The translations under genes were made by a program, and so were the position numbers. From positions 1-23,836 of the IMG/VR virus record IMGVR_UViG_3300025645_000447: 23,836 bases of DNA; one strand, given 5' to 3'. The stretch comes from a virus. Position 1 is the first letter of the stretch; each line of letters starts with the position of its first letter. This document shows positions 7,463 to 14,554 of the stretch, piece by piece. Under the pieces are notes generated by a model. That model ran no database searches. It had not been told where the DNA came from and was given only the letters and a program-made list of their open reading frames with translations.

Positions 7463-9478
7463 ATGACAATCAAAACACAAAACAGAACAGCGCGCATTGA
7501 ATCGCGCAAGCAAGACGGGCGAACAGTTTACAGCGCATCGTTAAGCAGTGAGCTACCAGTGCGCCGACAGGGCTATACCGAGATACTCAGGCACGATGCC
7601 GACTCGATCAATATGGAGCGCGCCGACAATGGGCTAGTGCTTTTATTTAATCACGATACCGACCAACCAATCGGCAGGGTTAATGGCATACGACTACGCG
7701 AGGATGGCAAGCTAGTTGGTGATCTAACGTTTAGCAATAGTGCAGCGGGCAAAGAGCGCCAGGGCCAAGTAGACGACGGCACACTAACCGACATTAGCAT
7801 ACGCTACAGCATCGACGACGAAGAACGAAGTCAAGGCGAAGATGGCGAAACAGTTTATACAGTGACAAGATTCACACCGATGGAAGCGTCGGTAGTTGCG
7901 GTCCCGGCCGATAGTTCGGTCGGCATAGGGCGCAATCAAGAATTACCAACCGGCGAGCGCGAGCACGCCACAACAACAGCAAACCAAGAGGCTACACCAA
8001 TGAGCAAAGACACAACGCCAAAAGGCGATAACGCTAACGATGGCGTTGTTGCAAATTTTGAATCGGCACGCAAGGCCGGTGCAAGCGAAGGCATCAAGCG
8101 AGAGCGCGAGCGCCAAGCAGACATCAACGCATTATTTGCCGAGCCTAAGTTCGACCAAGAAGTTTATCAGGCTTTACGCAATGCGTGCCTAGACGATGGC
8201 AGCACTATCGAGCAGGCGCAGCGCAAGTTGTTAGGCTTGATCGGAAACGAATCAGACAGCGATTATATTGCACCACAACCAAAAACCGAAGCGGGCGCGC
8301 AGCGTTCACAGGTTCGGATTAAGGAAGCAGCCGAGGACAAACAAGCAGACGGTATGCGCAGCGCATTAGAGGCGCGCTTGCAGATCGTTACAGGCGACGA
8401 GGCCCGATCAGTATTAGCGGGTAACGAATTTGCCGGTATGACTATGGCAGAAATGGCGCGGCACTCGCTAACGCTTATGGGCGTTGAGAACGTCAACAAG
8501 TTCGACTTGCGCAGTGCAGTTGGTTACGCATTAAACCCGGCAGCATTGCCTCACAGCGCAGTGCGTTCGTTTGTCGGCAACGGCAGCAGCGTTTTTACCG
8601 CGTTGGTTGAGAACATCGCCAACAAGCAAATGCAAAAAGGTTTTATGGAAGCAGCCGAAACCTGGCGCGGCTTTTGTAACGTTGGCAGTGTATCGAGTTT
8701 TCGCCAAGAATCACGCGTAGACCTTTCAACGTTTAGCGACCTGGCCGAAGTACCTGAGAATGGCGAGTACGAGCATGGTCAAATGAGCGACTCGAAAGAA
8801 TATATTCAGGCCCAGAAATACGGCCGTTTATTCTCGATCACGCGTGAGGTCATTATCAACGAAGACTTAAACGCATTGGCGCGCATCCCGGCAGAAATGG
8901 GCCGAGCAGCAGAGCGCAAGACGGGCGACTTAGTCTACGCAATTTTAACCGGAAACCCAGCAATGCAAGATGGCAACAACCTATTCTCGGCGGCACACGC
9001 CAACCAAGCAGCGGTTGCGGGCACGCCTAGCGTATCAACGTTAGATGAGTTGAAGGTGTTGATGGCCAAGCAGAAAGGTTTGGGGTCAAACGCACACGGC
9101 CAGAACATTCGCATAGCGCGAGTGATTGTGCCGGTTGCACTTGAAACTCAGGCGATGATTTTGCAATCAGCGACAGCCGATCCAGACCAGCAGTCAACAG
9201 GCAAGGCCGGTGGCGGTACTAGACCGAATCCATTTAACGGTACTTTCGAGACTATCAGCGACGCACGACTTGATGCAGCCAGCGCAACTAAGTGGTACGC
9301 GGCAGGCGATCCAACGTTGCACGATACGATTGAAGTGGCGTATCTCAATGGCCAGCAAGCACCAACGCTGGAAAGCGAGAACGGCTTTACCACCGACGGC
9401 ATCACCTACAAGGTGCGCTTGGAAGTTGGTGTTAAGGCTATCAGCCATCGCGCACTAGCGGAAAACGCTGGAGCATAA
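7463..9478 (+). CDS. Prohead protease fused to major capsid protein
   Basis: This 671-residue fusion combines capsid maturation and shell. Residues 1-155 are an S78/U35-type prohead protease: likely catalytic His in LFNHD (H64), Ser in DISIRYS (S112), and the closing EASVVAVPAD block. Residues 180-350 are charged and helical, as expected for a scaffold or delta domain (GIKRERERQADINALF). Residues from about 365 match the Mu gpT-like major head family (SSVFTALVENIANKQMQKG, YIQAQKYGRLFSITREVIINEDL, LFSAAHAN). Such fusions are known in phages. An internal in-frame ATG at 8000 (residue 180) has AGAGG 8 bases upstream and looks like a retained gene start. The main ATG follows TAGGTGA. Confidence 0.9.
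   Translation: MTIKTQNRTARIESRKQDGRTVYSASLSSELPVRRQGYTEILRHDADSINMERADNGLVLLFNHDTDQPIGRVNGIRLREDGKLVGDLTFSNSAAGKERQGQVDDGTLTDISIRYSIDDEERSQGEDGETVYTVTRFTPMEASVVAVPADSSVGIGRNQELPTGEREHATTTANQEATPMSKDTTPKGDNANDGVVANFESARKAGASEGIKRERERQADINALFAEPKFDQEVYQALRNACLDDGSTIEQAQRKLLGLIGNESDSDYIAPQPKTEAGAQRSQVRIKEAAEDKQADGMRSALEARLQIVTGDEARSVLAGNEFAGMTMAEMARHSLTLMGVENVNKFDLRSAVGYALNPAALPHSAVRSFVGNGSSVFTALVENIANKQMQKGFMEAAETWRGFCNVGSVSSFRQESRVDLSTFSDLAEVPENGEYEHGQMSDSKEYIQAQKYGRLFSITREVIINEDLNALARIPAEMGRAAERKTGDLVYAILTGNPAMQDGNNLFSAAHANQAAVAGTPSVSTLDELKVLMAKQKGLGSNAHGQNIRIARVIVPVALETQAMILQSATADPDQQSTGKAGGGTRPNPFNGTFETISDARLDAASATKWYAAGDPTLHDTIEVAYLNGQQAPTLESENGFTTDGITYKVRLEVGVKAISHRALAENAGA
7987..8002 (+). 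promoter_or_regulatory. Internal ribosome site and start in the protease-capsid gene
   Basis: AGAGG (7987-7991) lies 8 bases before an in-frame ATG (8000-8002), at the join between the protease and the scaffold-capsid part. Translation here would give a 492-residue protease-free capsid precursor in addition to the full fusion, similar in logic to nested protease/scaffold starts in lambda. The site is seen in sequence; its use is inferred. Confidence 0.5.
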
Positions 9479-9486
9479 AACACAGC

Positions 9487-9504
9487 GGGCACAGGGAAGT
9501 GCCC
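9487..9504 (+). terminator. Hairpin after the capsid gene; weak terminator or stabiliser
   Basis: GGGCAC (9487-9492) pairs perfectly with GTGCCC (9499-9504) around a 6-base loop, 9 bases after the capsid stop. The following bases are AT-rich but have no clean U-tract. It may act as a partial terminator or protect the 3' end of abundant capsid mRNA, with the cement gene just downstream. Confidence 0.45.
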
Positions 9505-9535
9505 AATCATTTATTAAATTATTGAGGTTCAAATC

Positions 9536-9868
9536 ATGACAAACAAATACGTTTCAAGCGGCGACAAGCAAAGCATCGTCGTCACAGGTGGCCCAGTAAC
9601 ACAAGGCACAGTTTATATCGGCACAAGCAGAGCTGGTGTTTATTTAGAAAGCGGAGCGGTTGGCGATTTAGTTGCAGTGGCTTTTCGCGGCGTTTTTACA
9701 TTGACCAAAACAGCATCGCAAGCATGGACTAACGGCCAAGCCATTTATGCGACATCGGCAGGCGTTGCCACAGTTACAGTCGGCAGCAATACGTTTTTAG
9801 GTTATGCCTGGGGCGCAGTTGATAACGCAGCGTCGTCAGTGACTGGCGCAGTTGACGTGCGCAGCTAA
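9536..9868 (+). CDS. Capsid cement/decoration protein, DUF2190-like
   Basis: This 110-residue beta-rich protein follows the capsid gene, the usual place for cement proteins that stabilise the expanded shell. The pattern GDLVAVAFRGVFTLTKTASQAWTNGQAIYAT...NTFLGYAWGAV matches DUF2190-type decoration proteins in layout and length. The ATG follows a TTGAGG ribosome site at 9521-9527. Its TAA overlaps the next ATG (TAATG). The last bases, TGCGCAGCTAATG, are repeated exactly at the end of the next gene. Confidence 0.75.
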   Translation: MTNKYVSSGDKQSIVVTGGPVTQGTVYIGTSRAGVYLESGAVGDLVAVAFRGVFTLTKTASQAWTNGQAIYATSAGVATVTVGSNTFLGYAWGAVDNAASSVTGAVDVRS

Positions 9869-9870
9869 TG
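9858..9870 (+). repeat. 13-base junction repeat, first copy
   Basis: TGCGCAGCTAATG covers the stop of the cement gene and the start of the joiner gene. An identical copy is at 10586-10598, again at a stop-start junction. The pair brackets the whole head-tail joiner gene including its extra C-terminal domain. Confidence 0.6.
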
Positions 9871-10596
9871 TCGCTACGCGATGACATGGCTACCGACATC
9901 GGTGGCGATTCCGTTTTTTATGACATACAAAGCGGGTGGGCAGAATCAGCGACGGTTTATTCAACGTCGTTGGTTGTGCCTATTTTATTTGATTTAGAGT
10001 ATTACGATTCAGAAACTGGCGATCTTGTAATGGGCACGCGTGCGCCGCGTTGTTGGATTAGATCAAGCGATGCGCCGGTGGTTGGTGATTCGCTAACTAT
10101 CCGCAGCGTGCAGTACCAGGTAACGCACACAGAGCCAAACGGCGACGGCGAAAGCTATTTGTATTTGCAAAAAGTAACTAATCCATTGCCGCCGATTGTT
10201 GGCGTTATTGATTCGTTTGTTGTGACGGTTGGAGATTTTTTCAGCACTACATATGGATTTAGCAGTATCAATTTTTTTATTGGGTCAATCAATCCGGCAA
10301 CGGTGAATATGTCAAATAACACAATTTGCATACCAGTATATGCGGCATGGGGTTTTGATACTGTATTTTTTTCGGTAGATGACCAAAGTGGGCCGCTAGA
10401 AAATAGTGATGAGAGCGCATTTAAGCAGCTTGCTATTGTTGAAAATGACGTTGATATTATAGTTTTAGAAAGAAGCGCAGCGAGTAGTTACAACGAGAAC
10501 GGTTCAGGCGTTCACGCCTGGCAGTGGTCAGGCCAAACGTTAAACCCATACGGCACAGTTGTAGGCGCAACACGAATAGTAGAGTTGCGCAGCTAA
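9868..10596 (+). CDS. Head-tail joining protein (FII-like) with an extra C-terminal beta domain
   Basis: This 242-residue protein has two parts. The first 105 residues resemble the lambda gpFII-type head-tail joiner, about 115 residues in lambda (SLRDDMATDIGG... then VPILFDLEY, APRCWIRSSDAPVVGDSLTIRSVQYQVTHTEPNGDGESYLYLQK). The remaining 135 residues form a separate Phe/Ser/Asn-rich beta domain (TTYGFSSINFFIGSINPATV...VHAWQWSGQTL), like surface domains attached to phage structural proteins. The DNA of this extension is richer in T runs than the first part. The joiner role is supported by its place between cement and tail terminator. The function of the extension is unknown; host-surface or environmental binding is a guess. 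Confidence 0.68.
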   Translation: MSLRDDMATDIGGDSVFYDIQSGWAESATVYSTSLVVPILFDLEYYDSETGDLVMGTRAPRCWIRSSDAPVVGDSLTIRSVQYQVTHTEPNGDGESYLYLQKVTNPLPPIVGVIDSFVVTVGDFFSTTYGFSSINFFIGSINPATVNMSNNTICIPVYAAWGFDTVFFSVDDQSGPLENSDESAFKQLAIVENDVDIIVLERSAASSYNENGSGVHAWQWSGQTLNPYGTVVGATRIVELRS

Positions 10597-10598
10597 TG
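10586..10598 (+). repeat. 13-base junction repeat, second copy
   Basis: TGCGCAGCTAATG, identical to 9858-9870, at the joiner stop and tail terminator start. Identical junctions could be left by recombination that brought in the C-terminal extension, or could simply be a reused coupling sequence. Confidence 0.6.
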
Positions 10599-11045
10599 GC
10601 AAGTTTAAGATTGCAAATTGTAAACGAGGCGATCACAAGGTTTTCGGCTATTTTGCCGGGCCGCGTTTTTGTTAATCGACGGTTGCCCATAGCATCAAGC
10701 GAGGGCTTTAGTATCAGCGTCGATTGGTCCGAAGATACGGCAGATTACAGCGCGGGAATGTTGTCATCAATACCGCAGCGCAATTTGACATTGGCGGTCA
10801 ATATTATTTCAAGAGCCGAGGGGATAGCCAATCCACCACAAGCCAAGTTAGACGAGTTTGCAGTAGCCGTTGAGGAGAAGATTTACAGCGACCAGACATT
10901 TACAGGCAAAGCGCTGGGCGTGGAAATATCAAGCTACACACAAGAGATCGACAACGACGGCGAAAATACCGTTGGTTCGATCAAGATGGAATTTAATATT
11001 TTTTACTACGCGGCAGAGGGTGCGCCCGAAACCGCAATAACATAG
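10596..11045 (+). CDS. Tail terminator protein, gpU-like
   Basis: This 149-residue protein fits the lambda gpU class (131 residues), a hexameric cap that stops tail tube growth and makes the head-binding face. The layout is ASLRLQIVNEAITRFSAILPGRVFVNRRLP...SISVDWSEDTADYSAG...NLTLAVNIISRAE...LDEFAVAVEEKIYSD...VGSIKMEFNIFYY. The alternating strands and closing beta strand are typical of tail terminators. The ATG overlaps the previous TAA (TAATG). Position between joiner and tail tube supports the call, which rests on pattern rather than a signature residue. Confidence 0.68.
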   Translation: MASLRLQIVNEAITRFSAILPGRVFVNRRLPIASSEGFSISVDWSEDTADYSAGMLSSIPQRNLTLAVNIISRAEGIANPPQAKLDEFAVAVEEKIYSDQTFTGKALGVEISSYTQEIDNDGENTVGSIKMEFNIFYYAAEGAPETAIT

Positions 11046-11057
11046 AGGCATAGAGAG

Positions 11058-11474
11058 ATGACTACAGCAACGCGAGGTTGTACCGGCGTATTCAAGGCAG
11101 TGACACAAGGCGGAACCGTCGCAGTTGTGGGCGGCGTTCAAGAGTGGACTTTATCGGAAGAATCCGAAGAAATCGACGCAAGCGAGATTGGCACCTGCAC
11201 AAAGGCAACGATTGCAGGCGCAACGACTCGCAGCCTAAGTTTATCGGGTTTTTGGAATGCAGCCGACGCTGGGCAGGATGATTTAGTAGTTGGCGCTATT
11301 GTTGATTTTGAGCTTTACCCAGAGGGCACAGCGTCAACGTCAACGTTTTATGAGACTAGCGCAGGCGGCGCAACAGTTACCAGTATTGAAAAAAGCGGCG
11401 GCGTTGATTCGCTTGTAACGTTTTCGGCCAGCCTAAGCATTAACGGCGCATTAACTGAAAGTGTTGTGCCTTAG
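11058..11474 (+). CDS. Major tail tube protein
   Basis: This 138-residue protein is the hexameric ring subunit of the tail tube. The pattern CTGVFKAV...GGVQEWTLSEESEEIDASEIGTCTKATIAGATTRSLSLSGFWNAADAGQDDLVVGAIVDFELYPEG, then TVTSIEKSGGVDSLVTFSASLSINGAL, follows short siphovirus tail tube proteins. Likely ribosome bases lie in GAGGCATAGAGAG before the ATG. A 6-bp stem with a long loop (11445-11450 with 11465-11470) at the gene end, followed by T-rich sequence including nine T (11485-11493), may reduce read-through into the chaperone gene. Confidence 0.82.
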   Translation: MTTATRGCTGVFKAVTQGGTVAVVGGVQEWTLSEESEEIDASEIGTCTKATIAGATTRSLSLSGFWNAADAGQDDLVVGAIVDFELYPEGTASTSTFYETSAGGATVTSIEKSGGVDSLVTFSASLSINGALTESVVP

Positions 11475-11497
11475 TTTTTAATTGTTTTTTTTTAATC

Positions 11498-11513
11498 ATT
11501 ACCGGGGGGTAAT
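11498..11513 (+). promoter_or_regulatory. Hairpin hiding the ribosome site of the tail chaperone gene
   Basis: ATTACC (11498-11503) and GGTAAT (11508-11513) pair perfectly around GGGG. The six-G ribosome site (11504-11509) therefore lies in the loop and right arm, three bases before the ATG at 11516. The stem could tune translation of the chaperone, which is needed in much smaller amounts than the tube protein. Confidence 0.5.
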
Positions 11514-11515
11514 TT

Positions 11516-11836
11516 ATGAGCGACTTTATCAAAGACGCAAAAAAAGCGTATATGAGTATTGAGCCAACAGAAGTAAACGTTGAAGGATTGCCGACGTTTT
11601 TTGTAAAACCGTTGACGATTAACCAAGCGCAAACAATGGCGAAGGAAAGCGACGACTTTATGCGAATGGCTCGCATTGTTCAGGTCAGGGCAAAAAATCA
11701 AGACGGCAGCGCGTTAATACCGCCGGGCGACTTTACAGAGTTTTGCCGTTATATGTCAGCCAATGTTATCGGCGAGGCTTGCACCGCAATACTTGCTACC
11801 GATAACAGCGAGGAAGAAAGCGAAAAAAACTCATAG
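11516..11836 (+). CDS. Tail assembly chaperone, gpG-like (zero-frame product)
   Basis: This 106-residue protein sits between tail tube and tape measure, the invariable place of the gpG chaperone that coats the tape measure during tail assembly. The sequence (IEPTEVNVEGLPTFFVKPLTINQAQTMAKES...ALIPPGDFTEFCRYMSANVIGEACTAIL) looks like small proteobacterial phage tail chaperones. It ends in an acidic tail encoded over a run of seven A, where a -1 shift would extend it. Confidence 0.75.
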   Translation: MSDFIKDAKKAYMSIEPTEVNVEGLPTFFVKPLTINQAQTMAKESDDFMRMARIVQVRAKNQDGSALIPPGDFTEFCRYMSANVIGEACTAILATDNSEEESEKNS

Positions 11837-11985
11837 AGCCGGGGCAGCAGTGGGGTAATTTATTTGCCCTGGCATTTGAGTTAAAGATGACCGTCGAGCA
11901 AGTGCAGCAAATGCGCGTCGATGAGTATCGCGGGTGGTTGTGGTTTTTGAATGAACGAGCGGAAGCGATGAAAAGGCGCAAGTAA
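11516..11985 (+). CDS. Tail assembly chaperone, frameshifted gpGT-like product
   Basis: A -1 shift at A AAA AAC (11824-11830, in the zero frame as GAA AAA AAC) moves the ribosome into a frame open to TAA 11983-11985. It adds 51 residues (about 156 in total). The extension, LIEPGQQWGNLFALAFELKM then EQVQQMRVDEYRGWLWFLNER, is typical of the T-part of gpGT, which contacts the tube protein. The stop overlaps the tape measure ATG (TAATG), so translation of the long form couples to the tape measure. The extended frame has no good start of its own. The shift itself is inferred from sequence. Confidence 0.72.
11824..11873 (+). promoter_or_regulatory. Programmed -1 frameshift signal
   Basis: The slippery heptamer A AAA AAC is at 11824-11830. 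After a 7-base spacer, GCCGGGGCA (11838-11846) pairs with TGCCCTGGC (11865-11873) in nine pairs with one G-U, around an 18-base loop. Slippery site, spacer length and stable stem are the standard parts of a bacterial -1 frameshift element. Confidence 0.75.
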
Positions 11986-13790
11986 TGGCAAGAGCAAATA
12001 TAGTATACGAAATACTAGCCAACGATAAAACAAAAGCGGCGCTCGGCAAGGTCGAAAAGAATTTTAAAAGAGCTGGCGCAGTTGGCGTTACGGCATTTGC
12101 AGGCTCAACCGCAGCATTAACAGCACTAACGGCAGCGGGCTTGAAGTCAGCCGATGCGCTGGGCAAGACGGCCGACAAGCTGGGCGTTATGCCACAGGCT
12201 TTGCAGGGCGTGCAACGCGCAGCAGCGTTGACAGGCGTCAAGCTAGAAACCGCTAACATGGCTTTACAGCGCATGGTACGGCGCACAGCCGAGGCCGCGC
12301 AGGGCACAGGCGAAGCACGCAACGCTCTAAAAGAATTAAACCTAGACGCAACAGTGCTGGCTCAGCTATCAGCAGATGAGCAGTTTGCCAAGATAGCGGG
12401 CGCAATGGAAAACGTCGCAAGCCAGGGCGACAAGGTCCGGTTGTCGATGAAGCTATTCGACAGCGAAGGCGTTGCTTTAGTTAATACGCTTGCGCTGGGC
12501 GAGGAAGGTTTAAAAGCAATATCGAAAGAAATCGACGACTACGGTATAGCACTAACGCGGGTCGATATAGCCAAGATCGAAGCAGCTAACGATTCATTAT
12601 TTAAAGCAAAAGAGGTTGTTGCAGGTTTTGGACAGCAATTAGCGGTACAGTTTTCGCCATTGTTGGAAGCCGCGTCCAATCAGTTTTTGGAAATGGCAAA
12701 GCAGGCAGGCGGCGCGGGCACAGTAGCAACGCAAGTATTTAATAGCATGATAACCGGCGCGGGTTTTGTTGCGGATGCTATCAACGGGATAAGCCTAGTA
12801 TTCCAGGCGATAAAGGTCATTGCGTTTAATGCGGTGGCGGGCGTTGTTGCGGTACTGGCAGAGCTTGAAAGCGGCGTTGTGGGCTTTGTAAATCTTATAA
12901 CAGGCTCAGAGTTCAAGGGCGCAATCACAGGTATCAGCGAGCAGTTAGTCAGCGCAGCGGTCAACGCTACCGAAGAATTCCAAGCGGCACTACTTGCGCC
13001 GCCGCCGTCAGAAAAAATACAAGCGTTTGTTGCGCCTATCATTGCAGCGGCTAACGAAGCAGCAGCGGCAGTGGCAACAGGCCAGCCAGCGGAATTTGAT
13101 CCAACGCAAACTCCGGAAATAACACAAGCGCAGTTGGTAAAAGACGAGCTTTTGCGTATTAAAAACAGCCAGAATAAAGAGCTTTTAAACATTGAGAAAA
13201 AGGCAGATGGCGCATTATTTAATTTGAAGCGTGCGGGGTTTTCGGCGTTGTCAGGTCTCGCTAAAAAGGCGCTTGGCGATAGCAAGGCCGCAGCAATAGC
13301 AGGCATCGCAATAGATGCGGCATTTGCAGGCAGTGAAATACTCGCGCAAGGTTCACGCGAAGCGGCAGCAATTAAAGCAGGACATGCCCTACAAGCGTCG
13401 TTGATTCCTGATCCAACAGGCGCAACACAGGCGGCTATACTTGCAAAGGGCACAGCACTAGCAGGCGCAGCAATAGCGACGAGTAAAACACTAGCAGCCA
13501 AAGCATTTGCAATAAAATTGGGCACCGGCTCAATAGGCGCATTGAGTGGCGGCGGTGGTGGCGGGGGTGGTGCAACAGGCAGCGGCAGTGGTTTTGGCGG
13601 GCTTGATCCAATCAGCAGCGCCGATGATGACTTTATAACCGACCGCACAACGCAGCCGACCAACGTTATTAGCATTGATTTTAGCGGTGGTATCACAGAC
13701 ACTAACGCGGTGCGCGAGTTTATCGAGAATGATTTTGCCGAAGCGTTGCGCGACGGCAGTGGCTTAGATGTTCAAGTGGTGGCGGTATGA
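11985..13790 (+). CDS. Tape measure protein
   Basis: This 601-residue protein sets tail length and enters the host envelope at infection. It is Ala/Gly-rich and mainly helical. The N-terminal part (RANIVYEILANDKTKAALGKV...LKSADALGKTADKLGVMPQALQGVQRA) is typical of tape measures. Hydrophobic segments at about 250-310 (GFVADAINGISLVFQAIKVIAFNAVAGVVAVLA) could cross the inner membrane, and a poly-Gly linker lies near 523-530. By the usual relation of about 0.15 nm per residue, the tail would be roughly 90 nm, shorter than lambda's. The ATG overlaps the end of the chaperone extension; its stop overlaps the next gene by four bases. Confidence 0.9.
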   Translation: MARANIVYEILANDKTKAALGKVEKNFKRAGAVGVTAFAGSTAALTALTAAGLKSADALGKTADKLGVMPQALQGVQRAAALTGVKLETANMALQRMVRRTAEAAQGTGEARNALKELNLDATVLAQLSADEQFAKIAGAMENVASQGDKVRLSMKLFDSEGVALVNTLALGEEGLKAISKEIDDYGIALTRVDIAKIEAANDSLFKAKEVVAGFGQQLAVQFSPLLEAASNQFLEMAKQAGGAGTVATQVFNSMITGAGFVADAINGISLVFQAIKVIAFNAVAGVVAVLAELESGVVGFVNLITGSEFKGAITGISEQLVSAAVNATEEFQAALLAPPPSEKIQAFVAPIIAAANEAAAAVATGQPAEFDPTQTPEITQAQLVKDELLRIKNSQNKELLNIEKKADGALFNLKRAGFSALSGLAKKALGDSKAAAIAGIAIDAAFAGSEILAQGSREAAAIKAGHALQASLIPDPTGATQAAILAKGTALAGAAIATSKTLAAKAFAIKLGTGSIGALSGGGGGGGGATGSGSGFGGLDPISSADDDFITDRTTQPTNVISIDFSGGITDTNAVREFIENDFAEALRDGSGLDVQVVAV

Positions 13791-14554
13791 CAGCGTATAT
13801 TAGTTATCACACATGCTTGGAAACAGCTAACGCGGGCGGCTATTTAACCAGCAGCCCACTAGCAACAGGCTACAATATCTCAAATATATTAGACTGGAAG
13901 ACGCACACTGGCATAAAGTTTGCGTCAACAGGTGGCCATTTTATTCAGGCTGGTCCTTATCCTGGCTCTGGGCCTAAGTTCCAATCGTTAGGCATGATTG
14001 GTAACATCGGCGGAATCAGTAGCGTTGAAGTATCGTACAGGGATGATCCAGCCGATGCGTGGCAACAAGCTATTTTTTACACTATACCAGCCAATCAAAA
14101 CGTTGTTTTTTTACGCTGGGATGATCCCGGCAGATTTAACTATTGGAGAATAACTTTTCAAGGTGTTGACGCGGACACGTTTATTGGCGTTTGTATTTTA
14201 GGCATTGCGCCGCTAGAGCTAAGGCCAATCGGCACAGGATTTAGACCGCCAGTTTATGAGCATTACGATTCGATAAATGCGCAAGGCAACGCGGCCAACT
14301 ATTTAGGGCGCAGCATCAAGCGCAAACCGATGGATTTAACCATCAAGCAGCAAGGCATAACGCAAGCAGACTTGCATGGCAAGTGGATCAATTTTTTAGA
14401 ACACGCAGCGCGCAAGCCGTTCTTTTTTAGTTGGGACAATGAAAACTATCCCGACGAGGCGGTTTATTGTTGGACAGAAAAACCGCAGCAGCCGGTTTAT
14501 AGTTCGCTTTGTTCAGCGTCGATAAATTTAAAAGTTAAAGCAATCAAATCGTGA
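13787..14554 (+). CDS. Minor tail protein, probable distal tail or tail-tip component
   Basis: This 255-residue protein is coupled to the tape measure by an ATGA overlap. The N-terminal half (LATGYNISNILDWKTHTGIKFASTGGHFIQ...WRITFQGVD) has the pattern of a carbohydrate-binding or discoidin-like beta-sandwich seen in tail-tip proteins. The C-terminal part (GRSIKRKPMDLTIKQQGI...WINFLEHAARKPFFFSWDNENYPDEAVYCWTE) resembles distal tail proteins. It occupies the place of lambda gpM. The role is inferred from position; I recognise no decisive signature. Confidence 0.6.
   Translation: MTAYISYHTCLETANAGGYLTSSPLATGYNISNILDWKTHTGIKFASTGGHFIQAGPYPGSGPKFQSLGMIGNIGGISSVEVSYRDDPADAWQQAIFYTIPANQNVVFLRWDDPGRFNYWRITFQGVDADTFIGVCILGIAPLELRPIGTGFRPPVYEHYDSINAQGNAANYLGRSIKRKPMDLTIKQQGITQADLHGKWINFLEHAARKPFFFSWDNENYPDEAVYCWTEKPQQPVYSSLCSASINLKVKAIKS

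Noticed and set aside
12680-13702. Long 340-residue minus-strand open frame
   Set aside because: It lies antisense to the tape measure gene, is an Ala/Pro/Ser-rich shadow of its Ala/Gly codons, has no recognisable domain and no ribosome site.
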